A stretch of DNA of 64,000 bases from UKL13-2 sp036394575 (GCA_036394575.1 DASWEY010000018.1:1-64000); one strand, 5' to 3'; counted from the first letter of the stretch, positions 1 through 7,995 are shown. Translations and numbers: made by a program. Notes: a model not told the origin generated them from the sequence alone.

Positions 1-2208
1 ATGGCAACCGCCGCGATAGATGGCAATCCCGACTTGCTGGATCAAATAGCCTGGGTCTTGAGCGTGTTCAAGGACGATGACGAAGTTGTCGCTGAATTGA
101 ACAAGCTGTCGCTCCCAGCTAAAGAAAAGACTATTGAAGCACTGCTGGGGGTCAGGTTCGATAAATTCCATTCCCTATCTTTAAAAGCGCTGCGGCAGAT
201 TGTCCCATACATGGAAGCAGGGCTGCGCTACGATGAGGCTTGCGAGAAGGCCGGTTATCACCATAGCCAGCTTTTCAAGATCGGCGAAGGCGTAAGTAAG
301 AAACTTCCATCGTTATATAGCGGCCGCGATCAATCCGGCCGTATGGTCTTTAACGAAGAGCTTGGCGATATCCCGCGAAATCCCGTTGTATTGCGCGCCC
401 TGAATCAAGCACGCAAAGTGCTAAATGCACTTGTGGAAAAATATGGGTCGCCGTATTCCGTACATATCGAAATGGCGCGGGATTTATCAAAGCCTTTCGA
501 TGAGCGCAACAAGATCGGCAAGGAGCAAGAGGCCTATCGTGAGCGCAACGAAAAAGACCGGCAAACATTTTTAAGCGAATTCGACGTCATCGGCGCCGCG
601 CGAGGTGGCGACTTCGATAAGTGGAAGCTGTATCGAGAGCAGCAAGGAAAATGTGCCTACTCGGTCGAGCCAATAGACATCCATCGCCTGCTTGAACCAG
701 GTTATGTCGAAATTGACCATGCACTGCCCTACTCTCGCAGTTTCGACGACAGCAAAAACAATAAAGTTTTGGTGCTCGCGAAAGAGAACCGCGACAAAGG
801 CAACCGTACGCCTTACGAGTATCTTGACGGCGAGCACGAGTCGGCGCGGTGGCGAATGTTCGTGGCATTTGTTGAATCGAACAAAGCTTATCGCCAAGCC
901 AAGCGCTCACGGCTATTGAGGAAGGATTTCGGGAACGAACAATCCGAGGAGTTCAGGGAGCGCAACCTAAACGACACACGCTACATCTGCCGTTTTTTCA
1001 AGAACCAAGTCGAGCGATTCTTGCGACTCGCCGAAGGCAGCGAAGACAGGCGGTGCGTAGTCGTATCGGGGCAGCTGACCGCATTTCTGCGCGCTCGCTG
1101 GGGCTTGTTGAAGGTACGCGACGAGAGCGACCGCCACCATGCGCTGGACGCCGTTGTGGTTGCTGCATGCAGCCACAGCATGGTCAAGCGCTTGTCGGAT
1201 TACGCAAGGCGAAAAGAACTAGACCAGGTAAAAGACGGTTTTGTCGATATTGCGACCGGTGAAATTGTTAATCCCAGCATGCAGCAACGTTTGGCGGAAC
1301 ATTTTCCCGAGCCGTGGCCTTATTTCAGGGATGAGGTGCAAGTACGTCTGAAGTTAGATGACCCTGCGCTGTTACGGACAGAACTTGAACGCCTCGGAAC
1401 TTATTCGGCTGCGATGCTGGAAGAGGTGAAACCAATTTTTGTATCGCGAGCACCTCAGCGGCGAAACGGTGGCGCTGCACACAAGGAAACAATTTATAGC
1501 CAGCCTGCACGCCTCCAAGCGCAAGGCGGCGTCACACAGAAGGTACCGTTAACGAGCCTCACGATCAAAGCTCTCGACAACCTGATTGATCCCCACCGAA
1601 ATGAAAAGCTATATGCAGCGATTCGGGAACGGCTGGAACAACACGGCGGTAAGGCAGACAAGGCGTTTGCAGCTGGCAATCCGCTTCGAAAGCCGGACCA
1701 CAACGGGGCACCGACTGGCCCGATAGTTCGTACCGTAACCATGGTTATCGACAAACTCACAGGCGTACCGGTTCGTGGCGGTGTTGCTAAGAATGACAGC
1801 ATGCTAAGAGTTGATGTTTTTGCGAAAAGTGGAAAGTTTCATCTGGTGCCAATTTATGTTCATCATCGAGTGAAAGGCCTTCCCTTCAAGGCAATCGTCG
1901 CTTTCAAGGACGAGACCGAATGGACCTTGATCGATGAAAGCTTCAATTGGCAATTTTCGCTTTATCCGAATGATCTTGTGCGTGTGAATCTCAACGGCAA
2001 AGAGCCGATAACTGGCTACTTCGCCAGTTGCGATCGTAGCACTGGAGCAATCAGTCTATGGGCCCATGATCGCAGTAAAGCGATTGGGAAAGACGGTCTT
2101 ATTAGGAGTATTGGCCTCAAGACGGCAAAGACTGTTGAAAAGTTTCATGTCGATGTTTTGGGTACTGCATACCCAACCACTGCGGTGCCGCGCCGTGGTC
2201 TGGCGTAG
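1..2208 (+). CDS. cas9: Cas9 endonuclease, type II-C, C-terminal part (partial)
   Basis: RNA-guided DNA endonuclease of a type II-C CRISPR system. Only the last 735 residues are in the window; comparison with the roughly 1,080-residue Neisseria Cas9 suggests about 350 N-terminal residues (RuvC-I, bridge helix, part of REC) lie upstream, so the ATG at base 1 is probably internal. Visible nuclease residues are intact: RuvC-II E157 (HIEMARD), HNH D239-H240 with N254 and N263, and RuvC-III H380/D383 (RHHALDA). The final ~230 residues are the wedge and PAM-interacting region, with CDRSTG at 677-682. The gene overlaps cas1 by 14 bases. Base composition is visibly less GC-rich than most of the window, fitting horizontal acquisition. 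Family assignment is very secure; activity is inferred from the retained residues. Confidence 0.96.
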   Translation: MATAAIDGNPDLLDQIAWVLSVFKDDDEVVAELNKLSLPAKEKTIEALLGVRFDKFHSLSLKALRQIVPYMEAGLRYDEACEKAGYHHSQLFKIGEGVSKKLPSLYSGRDQSGRMVFNEELGDIPRNPVVLRALNQARKVLNALVEKYGSPYSVHIEMARDLSKPFDERNKIGKEQEAYRERNEKDRQTFLSEFDVIGAARGGDFDKWKLYREQQGKCAYSVEPIDIHRLLEPGYVEIDHALPYSRSFDDSKNNKVLVLAKENRDKGNRTPYEYLDGEHESARWRMFVAFVESNKAYRQAKRSRLLRKDFGNEQSEEFRERNLNDTRYICRFFKNQVERFLRLAEGSEDRRCVVVSGQLTAFLRARWGLLKVRDESDRHHALDAVVVAACSHSMVKRLSDYARRKELDQVKDGFVDIATGEIVNPSMQQRLAEHFPEPWPYFRDEVQVRLKLDDPALLRTELERLGTYSAAMLEEVKPIFVSRAPQRRNGGAAHKETIYSQPARLQAQGGVTQKVPLTSLTIKALDNLIDPHRNEKLYAAIRERLEQHGGKADKAFAAGNPLRKPDHNGAPTGPIVRTVTMVIDKLTGVPVRGGVAKNDSMLRVDVFAKSGKFHLVPIYVHHRVKGLPFKAIVAFKDETEWTLIDESFNWQFSLYPNDLVRVNLNGKEPITGYFASCDRSTGAISLWAHDRSKAIGKDGLIRSIGLKTAKTVEKFHVDVLGTAYPTTAVPRRGLA

Positions 2209-3103
2209 CGTTGTTATTAACCAACCGGCTCGCCTAAAGCGCGAGCACTTTTCGCTAGTCATCGAGCAGGAACAAACGGCGCATGTGCCGTTTGAAGACA
2301 TCGCAATCATTGTGCTGCATCACCGCGAAATCACGCTGACCCATCCTGTACTTGCGGCATGCGCGGACTACGGCATCAGCTTGTTTGCCACGGGTGATAA
2401 CCATCAACCTAACGGCGTATTTCTCCCCTACCTTCAGCACAGCCGCGCAACACGAATGATGCGGCTACAGCTGCGCTTAGCAAAGCCAACGGTTAAAAGC
2501 GCTTGGGCGGAGATCGTCAAAATGAAGATTCGCAATCAAGCTGAATGCTTGCGGCTTTGCAACGCAAAGGACGAAGACCGCCTATTGTCATACTCACGTC
2601 GAGTCCGCTCGGGTGACACAGAGAACCTGGAAGCGCAAGCAAGCGCAGTATATTTCCGCGCGTTATTCGGGAGCAACTTTGATCGGTCGCAACAGCGTTG
2701 GACAAATGCGGCGCTTGATTACGGCTACTCAATTTTTCGCGGCGCGATTGCGCGAGCACTCGTAGCACATGGATTTTTGCCCGCTATTGGCTTGTTTCAT
2801 CGCAGCGAGCAGAACGCATTCAATCTCGCCGACGATGTCATAGAGCCGTACCGCCAGATCGTTGATTTGCATGTTGCGAAATTGCCGGCTCTCTCCGAAG
2901 AGACTGAGCTTTCGCCGAATGACAAAGGGAATCTGGTGGCTCTGCTAAATATCGACGTAGGCATGCCGCGCGGGGTGATGAGCAGTCTTTCTTCGATCGA
3001 ACAAACTGTCGAATCGTTAGCCAGGCTCTATGAGGGTAACGATGAAAACACGCTGGAACTGCCGCGCCTGCTTGGGTTACGGCAGCATTTCCGCGAAATC
3101 TGA
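2195..3103 (+). CDS. cas1: CRISPR-associated endonuclease Cas1 (type II)
   Basis: Metal-dependent integrase which, with Cas2, inserts new spacers into the array. The protein is 302 residues from a GTG start that gives the usual type II N-terminus (VWRSVVINQPARL); the frame is open further upstream, but that stretch overlaps the end of cas9 and does not resemble Cas1. The N-terminal beta domain carries HHREITLTHP, and the alpha-helical domain contains FRALFG, AIARALVAHGFLPAIG and NAFNLADD, typical of the Cas1 active-site region. The start lies within the last codons of cas9 (14-base overlap) and the stop overlaps the cas2 start as TGATG, indicating translational coupling in a cas9-cas1-cas2 operon. 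No csn2 or cas4 follows, as expected for subtype II-C. Confidence 0.95.
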   Translation: MVWRSVVINQPARLKREHFSLVIEQEQTAHVPFEDIAIIVLHHREITLTHPVLAACADYGISLFATGDNHQPNGVFLPYLQHSRATRMMRLQLRLAKPTVKSAWAEIVKMKIRNQAECLRLCNAKDEDRLLSYSRRVRSGDTENLEAQASAVYFRALFGSNFDRSQQRWTNAALDYGYSIFRGAIARALVAHGFLPAIGLFHRSEQNAFNLADDVIEPYRQIVDLHVAKLPALSEETELSPNDKGNLVALLNIDVGMPRGVMSSLSSIEQTVESLARLYEGNDENTLELPRLLGLRQHFREI

Positions 3104-3435
3104 TGGGGCAGGAGACCCGGCGCTTTATGAGACTGCTGGTGTTCTTCGATTTGCCAGTTGTCACAAAAGCGGAGCGCAAAGCGTACGTACACTTCCGTCG
3201 ATTTTTGCTGAACGACGGTTATGACATGCTCCAGTTTTCCGTTTATGGGCGCATTTTGAACGGCACTGACGCCGAGCAAAAGCATATGCAGCGACTAGTG
3301 CAAAATCTTCCACCGGCTGGCTCCATTCGCGTATTGACCGTTACCGAAAAGCAGTTCGCAAGCATGAAGTTGCTTGTGGGGCTCCCGCTTTTTCAGGAAA
3401 AAAACGTCAACGCGGCGCAAATGCTATTGTTTTAA
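3103..3435 (+). CDS. cas2: CRISPR-associated protein Cas2
   Basis: Small ferredoxin-like protein that bridges two Cas1 dimers during spacer integration. It has 110 residues. The core begins at MRLLVFFDLP with the conserved aspartate at residue 16, followed by RRFLLNDGYDMLQFSVYGRI and a C-terminal LPLFQEKN stretch typical of type II Cas2. The chosen start overlaps the cas1 stop (TGATG); an internal ATG eight codons later would give a more usual N-terminus and cannot be excluded. It is the last gene of the cas operon and is followed by a strong hairpin and then the array. Confidence 0.94.
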   Translation: MGQETRRFMRLLVFFDLPVVTKAERKAYVHFRRFLLNDGYDMLQFSVYGRILNGTDAEQKHMQRLVQNLPPAGSIRVLTVTEKQFASMKLLVGLPLFQEKNVNAAQMLLF

Positions 3436-3456
3436 AGCGTTTTTAAAAGACGAAAT

Positions 3457-3483
3457 CCCGCGTAGCGCTAGGCGCTACGCGGG
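3457..3483. terminator. Hairpin between cas2 and the CRISPR array
   Basis: A perfect 12-bp stem (CCCGCGTAGCGC and its complement) with a TAG loop. The plus strand continues TTTCC; on the minus strand the stem is followed by ATTTCGTCTTTT. It could stop both the cas operon and array transcription coming from the other side. The weak T-runs keep this uncertain. Confidence 0.6.
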
Positions 3484-3497
3484 TTTCCGGCTAGTCA

Positions 3498-3802
3498 GAT
3501 TGTAGCCTTCCGGGGTGAGAGAGGGAGCTACAACGCATGCTGGATGTTGATGCCGTCATTAAGTGATTGTAGCCTTCCGGGGTGAGAGAGGGAGCTACAA
3601 CGGTAAGGCCGGCGGCCTCGCGCGCTTTTCGGATTGTAGCCTTCCGGGGTGAGAGAGGGAGCTACAACACTGCCCGCCTGGTTCGATCATTGTTATTGGA
3701 TTGTAGCCTTCCGGGGTGAGAGAGGGAGCTACAACGGGCATGATCTACTTATTCGCCCAGGCGGAGATTGTAGCCTTCCGGGGTGAGAGAGGGAGCTACA
3801 AC
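3498..3802 (-). CRISPR. Type II-C CRISPR array, 5 repeats and 4 spacers
   Basis: Five identical repeats start at 3498, 3565, 3632, 3699 and 3766 with an exact 67-base period, separated by four 30-base spacers (3535-3564, 3602-3631, 3669-3698, 3736-3765). Read on the minus strand the repeat begins GTTGTAGCTCCC and ends GGCTACAATC, matching Neisseria II-C repeats at both ends, so crRNA sense is taken as minus, towards the cas genes. The base next to the canonical 36-mer is invariant in all five copies, making the repeat 37 nt. The TACAAT near the repeat end can serve as a -10 element, as in Neisseria arrays, but the extended TG is missing. No tracrRNA anti-repeat was seen in the window; it probably lies upstream of cas9. 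Confidence 0.97.
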
Positions 3803-3844
3803 CAGTTCAGAGGCGACGGGAAAAACCCCGTCACCTCTGAACTG
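3803..3844. repeat. Long hairpin abutting the last CRISPR repeat
   Basis: An 18-bp inverted repeat (3803-3820 and 3827-3844) with one mismatch and an AAAAAC loop starts at the very base after the array. No T-run follows on the plus strand. If the array reads on the minus strand this is the leader-end boundary; if it reads on the plus strand it could be a terminator. Confidence 0.75.
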
Positions 3845-3913
3845 CGCGCTGCGCGCTCTTGCGTCACTAGAATGCGGCCCTTCCTCATATGTCGATCGAA
3901 TTTATTTTTTTTG

Positions 3914-3979
3914 AAAGTCAAGCATTGGCGCGCTTTCCCAGCCACTTTTGCCCCAAAACCCGCACCAATGCTGGACTTT
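3914..3979. repeat. Dispersed palindromic element, copy 1
   Basis: Arms 3914-3932 and 3961-3979 are inverted repeats matching at 17 of 19 positions (core CAAGCATTGGCGCG). The centre, with ACTTTTGCCCC, resembles the centres of the other copies. It lies between the CRISPR locus and the tetR promoter. Confidence 0.85.
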
Positions 3980-4008
3980 GTTCTTTCAAAATATTTTCCA
4001 AACCCTTC

Positions 4009-4038
4009 TTGACATAAAACGAACGATCGTTCTATTAT
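4009..4038 (+). promoter_or_regulatory. tetR promoter with overlapping palindromic operator
   Basis: A consensus -35 TTGACA (4009-4014) and a -10 TATTAT (4033-4038) are 18 bases apart. The perfect palindrome GAACGATCGTTC (4021-4032) fills the spacer, a typical place for a TetR-family operator, so the downstream regulator probably represses itself. A 24-nt stretch here (4013-4036) recurs inverted at 4751-4774. Confidence 0.8.
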
Positions 4039-4045
4039 TAACCCC

Positions 4046-4702
4046 ATGAACCAGACCGCAAACAAATTGAGCAAGGGTGAAGAGACCCGCGCCGCCATTC
4101 TCAAGGCGGCGCTGAAGCACGCCAGTGTGGCCGGCTTCGAGGGGCTCACCATCGGTACGCTGGCGGCCGAGACCGGCATGTCCAAAAGCGGCCTGTTCGC
4201 GCATTTCGGTTCCAAGGAAGAGTTGCAGATCGCCACGCTGGACGAAGGCATTCGCCGCTTCAGCGAGACGACGATGATGCCGGCGCTGTCGGCGCCGCGC
4301 GGCCTGAAGCGTTTGCAGGCGATGTGCGACAACTGGCTGAACTGGACGGCGCGCAACGACCTCGCCGGCTGCCCGATGATGACCGCCAGCCAGGAATTCG
4401 ACAACAAGCCGGGGCCGGTGCGCGATGCAGTGGTGGCGCATATGCAGCGCCTGCATCAGGGCCTGGTGAAATCGGTGCAGATGGCGATCGACAATGGCGA
4501 GTTCGCCGCCGGCATCGATGCGGAACAAGTCGCCTTCGAATTGTTCGGCATCATTTCCAGCTGCTATCGCGCGCGCAATCTGTTCCACGACAAGTTCGCC
4601 GATCAGCGTGCGCGCCGCGCTTTCGAACGCCTGATCGATTCCTGTCGGGCCCTGCCTGCCCAAGCCCAGCGCAGCGCCTCCGCTGCCGCGCCCACCCCCT
4701 AA
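4046..4702 (+). CDS. TetR/AcrR family transcriptional regulator
   Basis: A 218-residue one-component repressor. Residues about 12-60 form the TetR helix-turn-helix, with the recognition segment around ETGMSKSGLFAHFGSKEEL; the rest is a helical ligand-binding domain with QEFDNKPGPVRD and FELFGIISSCYRARNLF. It is preceded by a strong promoter with an embedded palindrome. It heads a three-gene group with an alpha/beta hydrolase and a small membrane protein in the same direction, 21 bases before the hydrolase start, so these are its likely targets. The ligand is unknown; a lipid-like or ester compound would fit the hydrolase but is a guess. Confidence 0.92.
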   Translation: MNQTANKLSKGEETRAAILKAALKHASVAGFEGLTIGTLAAETGMSKSGLFAHFGSKEELQIATLDEGIRRFSETTMMPALSAPRGLKRLQAMCDNWLNWTARNDLAGCPMMTASQEFDNKPGPVRDAVVAHMQRLHQGLVKSVQMAIDNGEFAAGIDAEQVAFELFGIISSCYRARNLFHDKFADQRARRAFERLIDSCRALPAQAQRSASAAAPTP

Positions 4703-4723
4703 ACCGCATTGAAGGAGACCGTC

Positions 4724-5716
4724 ATGACCACTGCCCAACTTCCGTCTTTCAATAGCACGATCGTTCGTTTTATGGCACGCCACCCGATTGCCCCCGCCCT
4801 CAGGCGCGGCGTGCAACGTGTCGGCATGCGTTTAGCCTCGGCAGTCGCGCCGCGCTTTGCCGTCAGGCAGGCGATGGACCGTTTCATGACGCCGCCGCGT
4901 TTCCCGCGGCCCGAGGCCGAGCATGCTCTCCTCGACAACGCGACGGCGCTGGATATCGCCACGCCGCTGGGCGATATCCGCGCCTGGCGTTTCGGCGAAC
5001 CCACAGCGCCGGTGATCCTGTTCAGTCACGGCTGGGGGGGGCGCGGCGCGCAGTTCCGCAGCTTTGTGCCGGCGCTGCTGGATGCCGGCTACCAGGTGAT
5101 CCTGTTCGACCATATCGGCCACGGGCAAAGCGCGGGCCGCGAATCGTCGCTGGTGGATTTCTGGCGCGGACTGGAAGCGGCGCTGAAGGCTCTCGATGCA
5201 CAGGGCCTGGTGCTGGCCGGCCTCGTCGGCCACTCGCTGGGCGCGGCGGCGGTGGCCTCCGCCCTGCGCGGCATGCCGCCGGGGCAGACGCAGGGCCTGC
5301 GCGCGGTGTTGATCGCGCCGCCTTCTTCGGTGATCCGCTACTCGAAATTTTTCGCGCGCTATCTCGGCATCAGCGAGCGCATCCGCGACGCCATGCAATG
5401 GCGCTTCGAACAGCGCACCGGCGTGGCCTGGCAGGAATTCGAATTGCCGCATTCGGTCGACCGGATCGCGGCCAAGGCCCTGGTCATCCACGACCGTGAC
5501 GATCGCGATGTGGGCATCGACAGCGGCCTGGCGATCGCGCGCGCCTGGCCCGATGCGCGCTTCCACGAGACCCGGCGGCTCGGCCATAACCGCATCCTGC
5601 GCGACCGGGAAGTCATTCAGCACGTAGTCGATTTTCTCGGCGGCCGCGTCGAGTTCCTGCGCCCGCCCGCCAGCGGCGAACGCAGCCCCTACCGCGAACC
5701 TGCACCGCTGTATTGA
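4724..5716 (+). CDS. Alpha/beta hydrolase
   Basis: A 330-residue serine hydrolase. The nucleophile elbow is GHSLG with S171, the oxyanion-hole region is FSHGWGGRG (about residues 100-108), and candidate triad partners are D258 or D260 (VIHDRDDRD) and H288 (RRLGHNR). ATG 4724 is chosen because AAGGAG lies six bases upstream; the next gene has a nearly identical leader (GAAGGAGACC). No signal peptide is evident, so it is probably cytoplasmic. Its first codons contain an inverted copy of the tetR operator region. It follows tetR and precedes a small membrane protein, probably one regulated unit. The substrate is unknown. Confidence 0.88.
   Translation: MTTAQLPSFNSTIVRFMARHPIAPALRRGVQRVGMRLASAVAPRFAVRQAMDRFMTPPRFPRPEAEHALLDNATALDIATPLGDIRAWRFGEPTAPVILFSHGWGGRGAQFRSFVPALLDAGYQVILFDHIGHGQSAGRESSLVDFWRGLEAALKALDAQGLVLAGLVGHSLGAAAVASALRGMPPGQTQGLRAVLIAPPSSVIRYSKFFARYLGISERIRDAMQWRFEQRTGVAWQEFELPHSVDRIAAKALVIHDRDDRDVGIDSGLAIARAWPDARFHETRRLGHNRILRDREVIQHVVDFLGGRVEFLRPPASGERSPYREPAPLY
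4751..4774 (-). promoter_or_regulatory. Second, inverted copy of the tetR operator region
   Basis: Read on the minus strand this matches 23 of 24 bases of 4013-4036 in the tetR promoter (CATAAAACGAACGATCGT followed by CTATT). It lies inside the hydrolase coding sequence, codons 10-17. It may be an auxiliary operator; the function is inferred, the match is directly seen. Confidence 0.6.
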
Positions 5717-5738
5717 TGCACCGATGAAGGAGACCATC

Positions 5739-6164
5739 ATGAAACTGCTTACCCTGGGCGCCGCCCTCAGTTTTACCGCGGCCGCGGCGAACGCGACGAT
5801 TGCCGTCAGCAACCTGCACAGCGAACATCTGTCGCACGGCGCGGAAGCCGGCGCCATCGGCAACGGCGGCTCAACCCTGTTCACGCTCGCCGTGGTTGCG
5901 CTGTTCGCCATCTCCGGCCTGTATGCGCTGGCGGCGTCGGGTCGCATTCGCTCCCTGCCGCTGATGCAGAACGCGATCTACGCCATCACCGGTTTCTACC
6001 TGCTGCGCGGATCATTCCTGCTGCCGCAACTGTTCGGCTACAACATTTTCTCGTCGCGCTACGAGGTCAGCGCCGCCGATCTGCTGCTGTCGGCCCTGGT
6101 GCTGGCGATCGGCATCGTCCACCTGGTCGGTCTCAACAGGCAGAGCGGCGGCGAAACGCGCTAG
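5739..6164 (+). CDS. Small membrane protein of unknown function
   Basis: A 141-residue protein with an N-terminal signal-like segment (MKLLTLGAALSFTAAAANA) and three further hydrophobic stretches, around FTLAVVALFAISGLYALAA, MQNAIYAITGFYLL and LLLSALVLAIGIVHLVGL. ATG 5739 is preferred over the in-frame ATG 5724 because AAGGAG lies just before it, in the same arrangement as for the hydrolase. It follows the hydrolase by 22 bases and is probably co-transcribed with it and tetR. No family was recognised with confidence. Confidence 0.75.
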   Translation: MKLLTLGAALSFTAAAANATIAVSNLHSEHLSHGAEAGAIGNGGSTLFTLAVVALFAISGLYALAASGRIRSLPLMQNAIYAITGFYLLRGSFLLPQLFGYNIFSSRYEVSAADLLLSALVLAIGIVHLVGLNRQSGGETR

Positions 6165-6182
6165 TTCGAAACATCAAACAGC

Positions 6183-6240
6183 CGTCATTCCAGTGCAGGC
6201 TGGAATCCAGTCCCGCGTATTGTCGAATCATGGACTGGGC
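6183..6240. repeat. dRS3-like intergenic repeat with inverted repeats
   Basis: ATTCCA, eight bases, then TGGAAT (6187-6206) fits the ATTCC-type palindrome of the CGTCATTCC...GGAATCCAG repeats widespread in beta-proteobacteria and resembling Neisseria dRS3. A further inverted pair CCAGTCC/GGACTGG follows. It lies in the 208-base gap before the acyl-CoA ligase. Confidence 0.6.
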
Positions 6241-6372
6241 TGGGCCACAGCTGCGCTGGGCGACGGCGATGGATTATGTTCCTCCGCCTGTAGCGGTGTT
6301 TGCGTAATGTTGGTGCGCTAGGCAGAATAGGCCCGGCAGTCCATAAAAACATGACGCAACACCGGAGGAGCC

Positions 6373-7995
6373 ATGCCCAGCACCATGATGCAGCGCCCGC
6401 TGCTGATCTCGTCTTTGCTCGAGCACGCCGCTAAAAACTTTGGCGACACCGAAATCGTGTCGCGCACCGTGGAAGGCCCGATCCATCGCTACAATTATCG
6501 CGAAGCCAACCGCCGCGCCAAACAGCTGGCCAATGCGCTCAGGCATCTGGGGGTCAAGCGCGGCGACCGCATCGGCACCCTGGCGTGGAACGGCTTTCGA
6601 CACCTTGAAGTCTATTACGGCGTTTCCGGCATGGGCGCCATCACGCACACCGTCAACCCGCGCCTGTTTCCCGAGCAGATTGCGTACATCATCAATCATG
6701 CCGAAGATGCATGGCTGTTTTTCGATGTCTGCTTTGTGCCCCTGGTCGAGGCACTGGCGCCGAAGCTGTCCAGCGTCAAGGGTTTTGTGGCAATGACCGA
6801 TGCGGCGCATATGCCGCAGGCGAAGATCCCCAACCTGCTGTGCTATGAAGACCTGCTCGCCGACGAAGCCGACGATTATGTCTGGCCGCAGTTCGACGAC
6901 CAGACGCCCTCCGGGCTCTGCTATACCTCGGGTACCACCGGCAACCCCAAGGGTGTGCTGTATACGCATCGCTCCACCCTGTGCCACACCTATGCGGCGA
7001 TGACTCCGGACGCCTTCGGCCTCACCTCCCGCGACACCCTGTTGCCGGTGGTGCCGATGTTCCACGTCAATGCCTGGGCCACGCCGTTCATCGCGCCGGC
7101 CGCCGGCTGCAAGCTGGTGTTTCCCGGCGCCATGCTGGACGGCGCCAGCCTCTATCAATTGTTCGAGCAGGAAAGCGTCACCGCCAGCGCCGGCGTACCC
7201 ACGGTGTGGATGGGCCTGCTCAATTATCTGAAAACCCACCAACTCAAGTTCAGCACGCTCCGCGAAACCGTGATCGGCGGCTCGGCCTGCCCGCCGGCGA
7301 TGATCGAGAGTTTCGAGAAAGACTACGGCGTCAATGTGATCCACGCCTGGGGCATGAGCGAACTCTCGCCCCTGGGTAGTATGAACCGCCTGCGCGCCAA
7401 GCACCTGAAGCTCGGCGCCGCCGAACAGTTCGCCATCAAGGTCAAACAGGGCGTGCCGATTTTCGGCATCGAGCTGGAAATCGTCGATGCGGAGGGCAAG
7501 GTGCTTCCGCATGATGGCAAGGCCTTCGGCGACCTGATGGCGCGCGGCCCGTGGGTAATGGAGCGCTATTTCAAGGAAGAACATTCGGCATTGCGAAACG
7601 GCTGGTTTCCGACGGGCGATGTGGCCACCATCGATGCCGACGGCTATATCCAGATCACCGACCGCTCCAAGGACGTGATCAAATCGGGCGGCGAATGGAT
7701 CAGCTCGATCGAGCTGGAAAACATCGCCGTCGCCCACCCGGCGGTGCAGGAAGCCGCCGTGATCGGCATCGCCCATCCCAAATGGGACGAGCGCCCCCTG
7801 CTGGTGGTGATGCTGAAAAAAGACGCCCGGGCGACACGCGCCGAACTGCTGGCGTTCTACGACGGCAAGGTGGCGAAGTGGATGAAGCCCGACGATGTCG
7901 CCTTTGTCGAGCAACTGCCGCATACCGCCACCGGCAAATTGCTCAAGACCAAATTGCGCGAGGAATTTCGCAATTACAAATTGTCGACAGCCTGA
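6373..7995 (+). CDS. Acyl-CoA synthetase (AMP-forming fatty acid CoA ligase)
   Basis: Activates a carboxylic acid, probably a medium- or long-chain fatty acid, to its CoA thioester through an acyl-adenylate. The 540-residue length is normal for the family. The P-loop-like motif YTSGTTGNPKG is at 184-194, the adenylate-binding region contains HAWGMSELSP, the hinge region reads GWFPTGDVATIDADGYIQI, and the C-terminal GKLLKTKLRE carries the catalytic lysine. A GGAGGAG ribosome site lies just before the ATG. It stands alone on the plus strand, tail to tail with the pigment cluster; a link to that cluster is possible but unsupported. Confidence 0.9.
   Translation: MPSTMMQRPLLISSLLEHAAKNFGDTEIVSRTVEGPIHRYNYREANRRAKQLANALRHLGVKRGDRIGTLAWNGFRHLEVYYGVSGMGAITHTVNPRLFPEQIAYIINHAEDAWLFFDVCFVPLVEALAPKLSSVKGFVAMTDAAHMPQAKIPNLLCYEDLLADEADDYVWPQFDDQTPSGLCYTSGTTGNPKGVLYTHRSTLCHTYAAMTPDAFGLTSRDTLLPVVPMFHVNAWATPFIAPAAGCKLVFPGAMLDGASLYQLFEQESVTASAGVPTVWMGLLNYLKTHQLKFSTLRETVIGGSACPPAMIESFEKDYGVNVIHAWGMSELSPLGSMNRLRAKHLKLGAAEQFAIKVKQGVPIFGIELEIVDAEGKVLPHDGKAFGDLMARGPWVMERYFKEEHSALRNGWFPTGDVATIDADGYIQITDRSKDVIKSGGEWISSIELENIAVAHPAVQEAAVIGIAHPKWDERPLLVVMLKKDARATRAELLAFYDGKVAKWMKPDDVAFVEQLPHTATGKLLKTKLREEFRNYKLSTA

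Noticed and set aside
1..3. True start of cas9 at the first base
   Set aside because: The RuvC-I motif, bridge helix and much of REC are missing; the ATG is very likely an internal methionine cut by the window edge.
3535..3765. Self-targeting spacers
   Set aside because: None of the four spacers was noticed elsewhere in the window on either strand; targets outside cannot be judged.
4013..4774. Phase-variable inversion of tetR as a firm call
   Set aside because: The inverted repeats permit it, but no recombinase is nearby and inversion would separate tetR from its promoter; only the shared site itself is supported.
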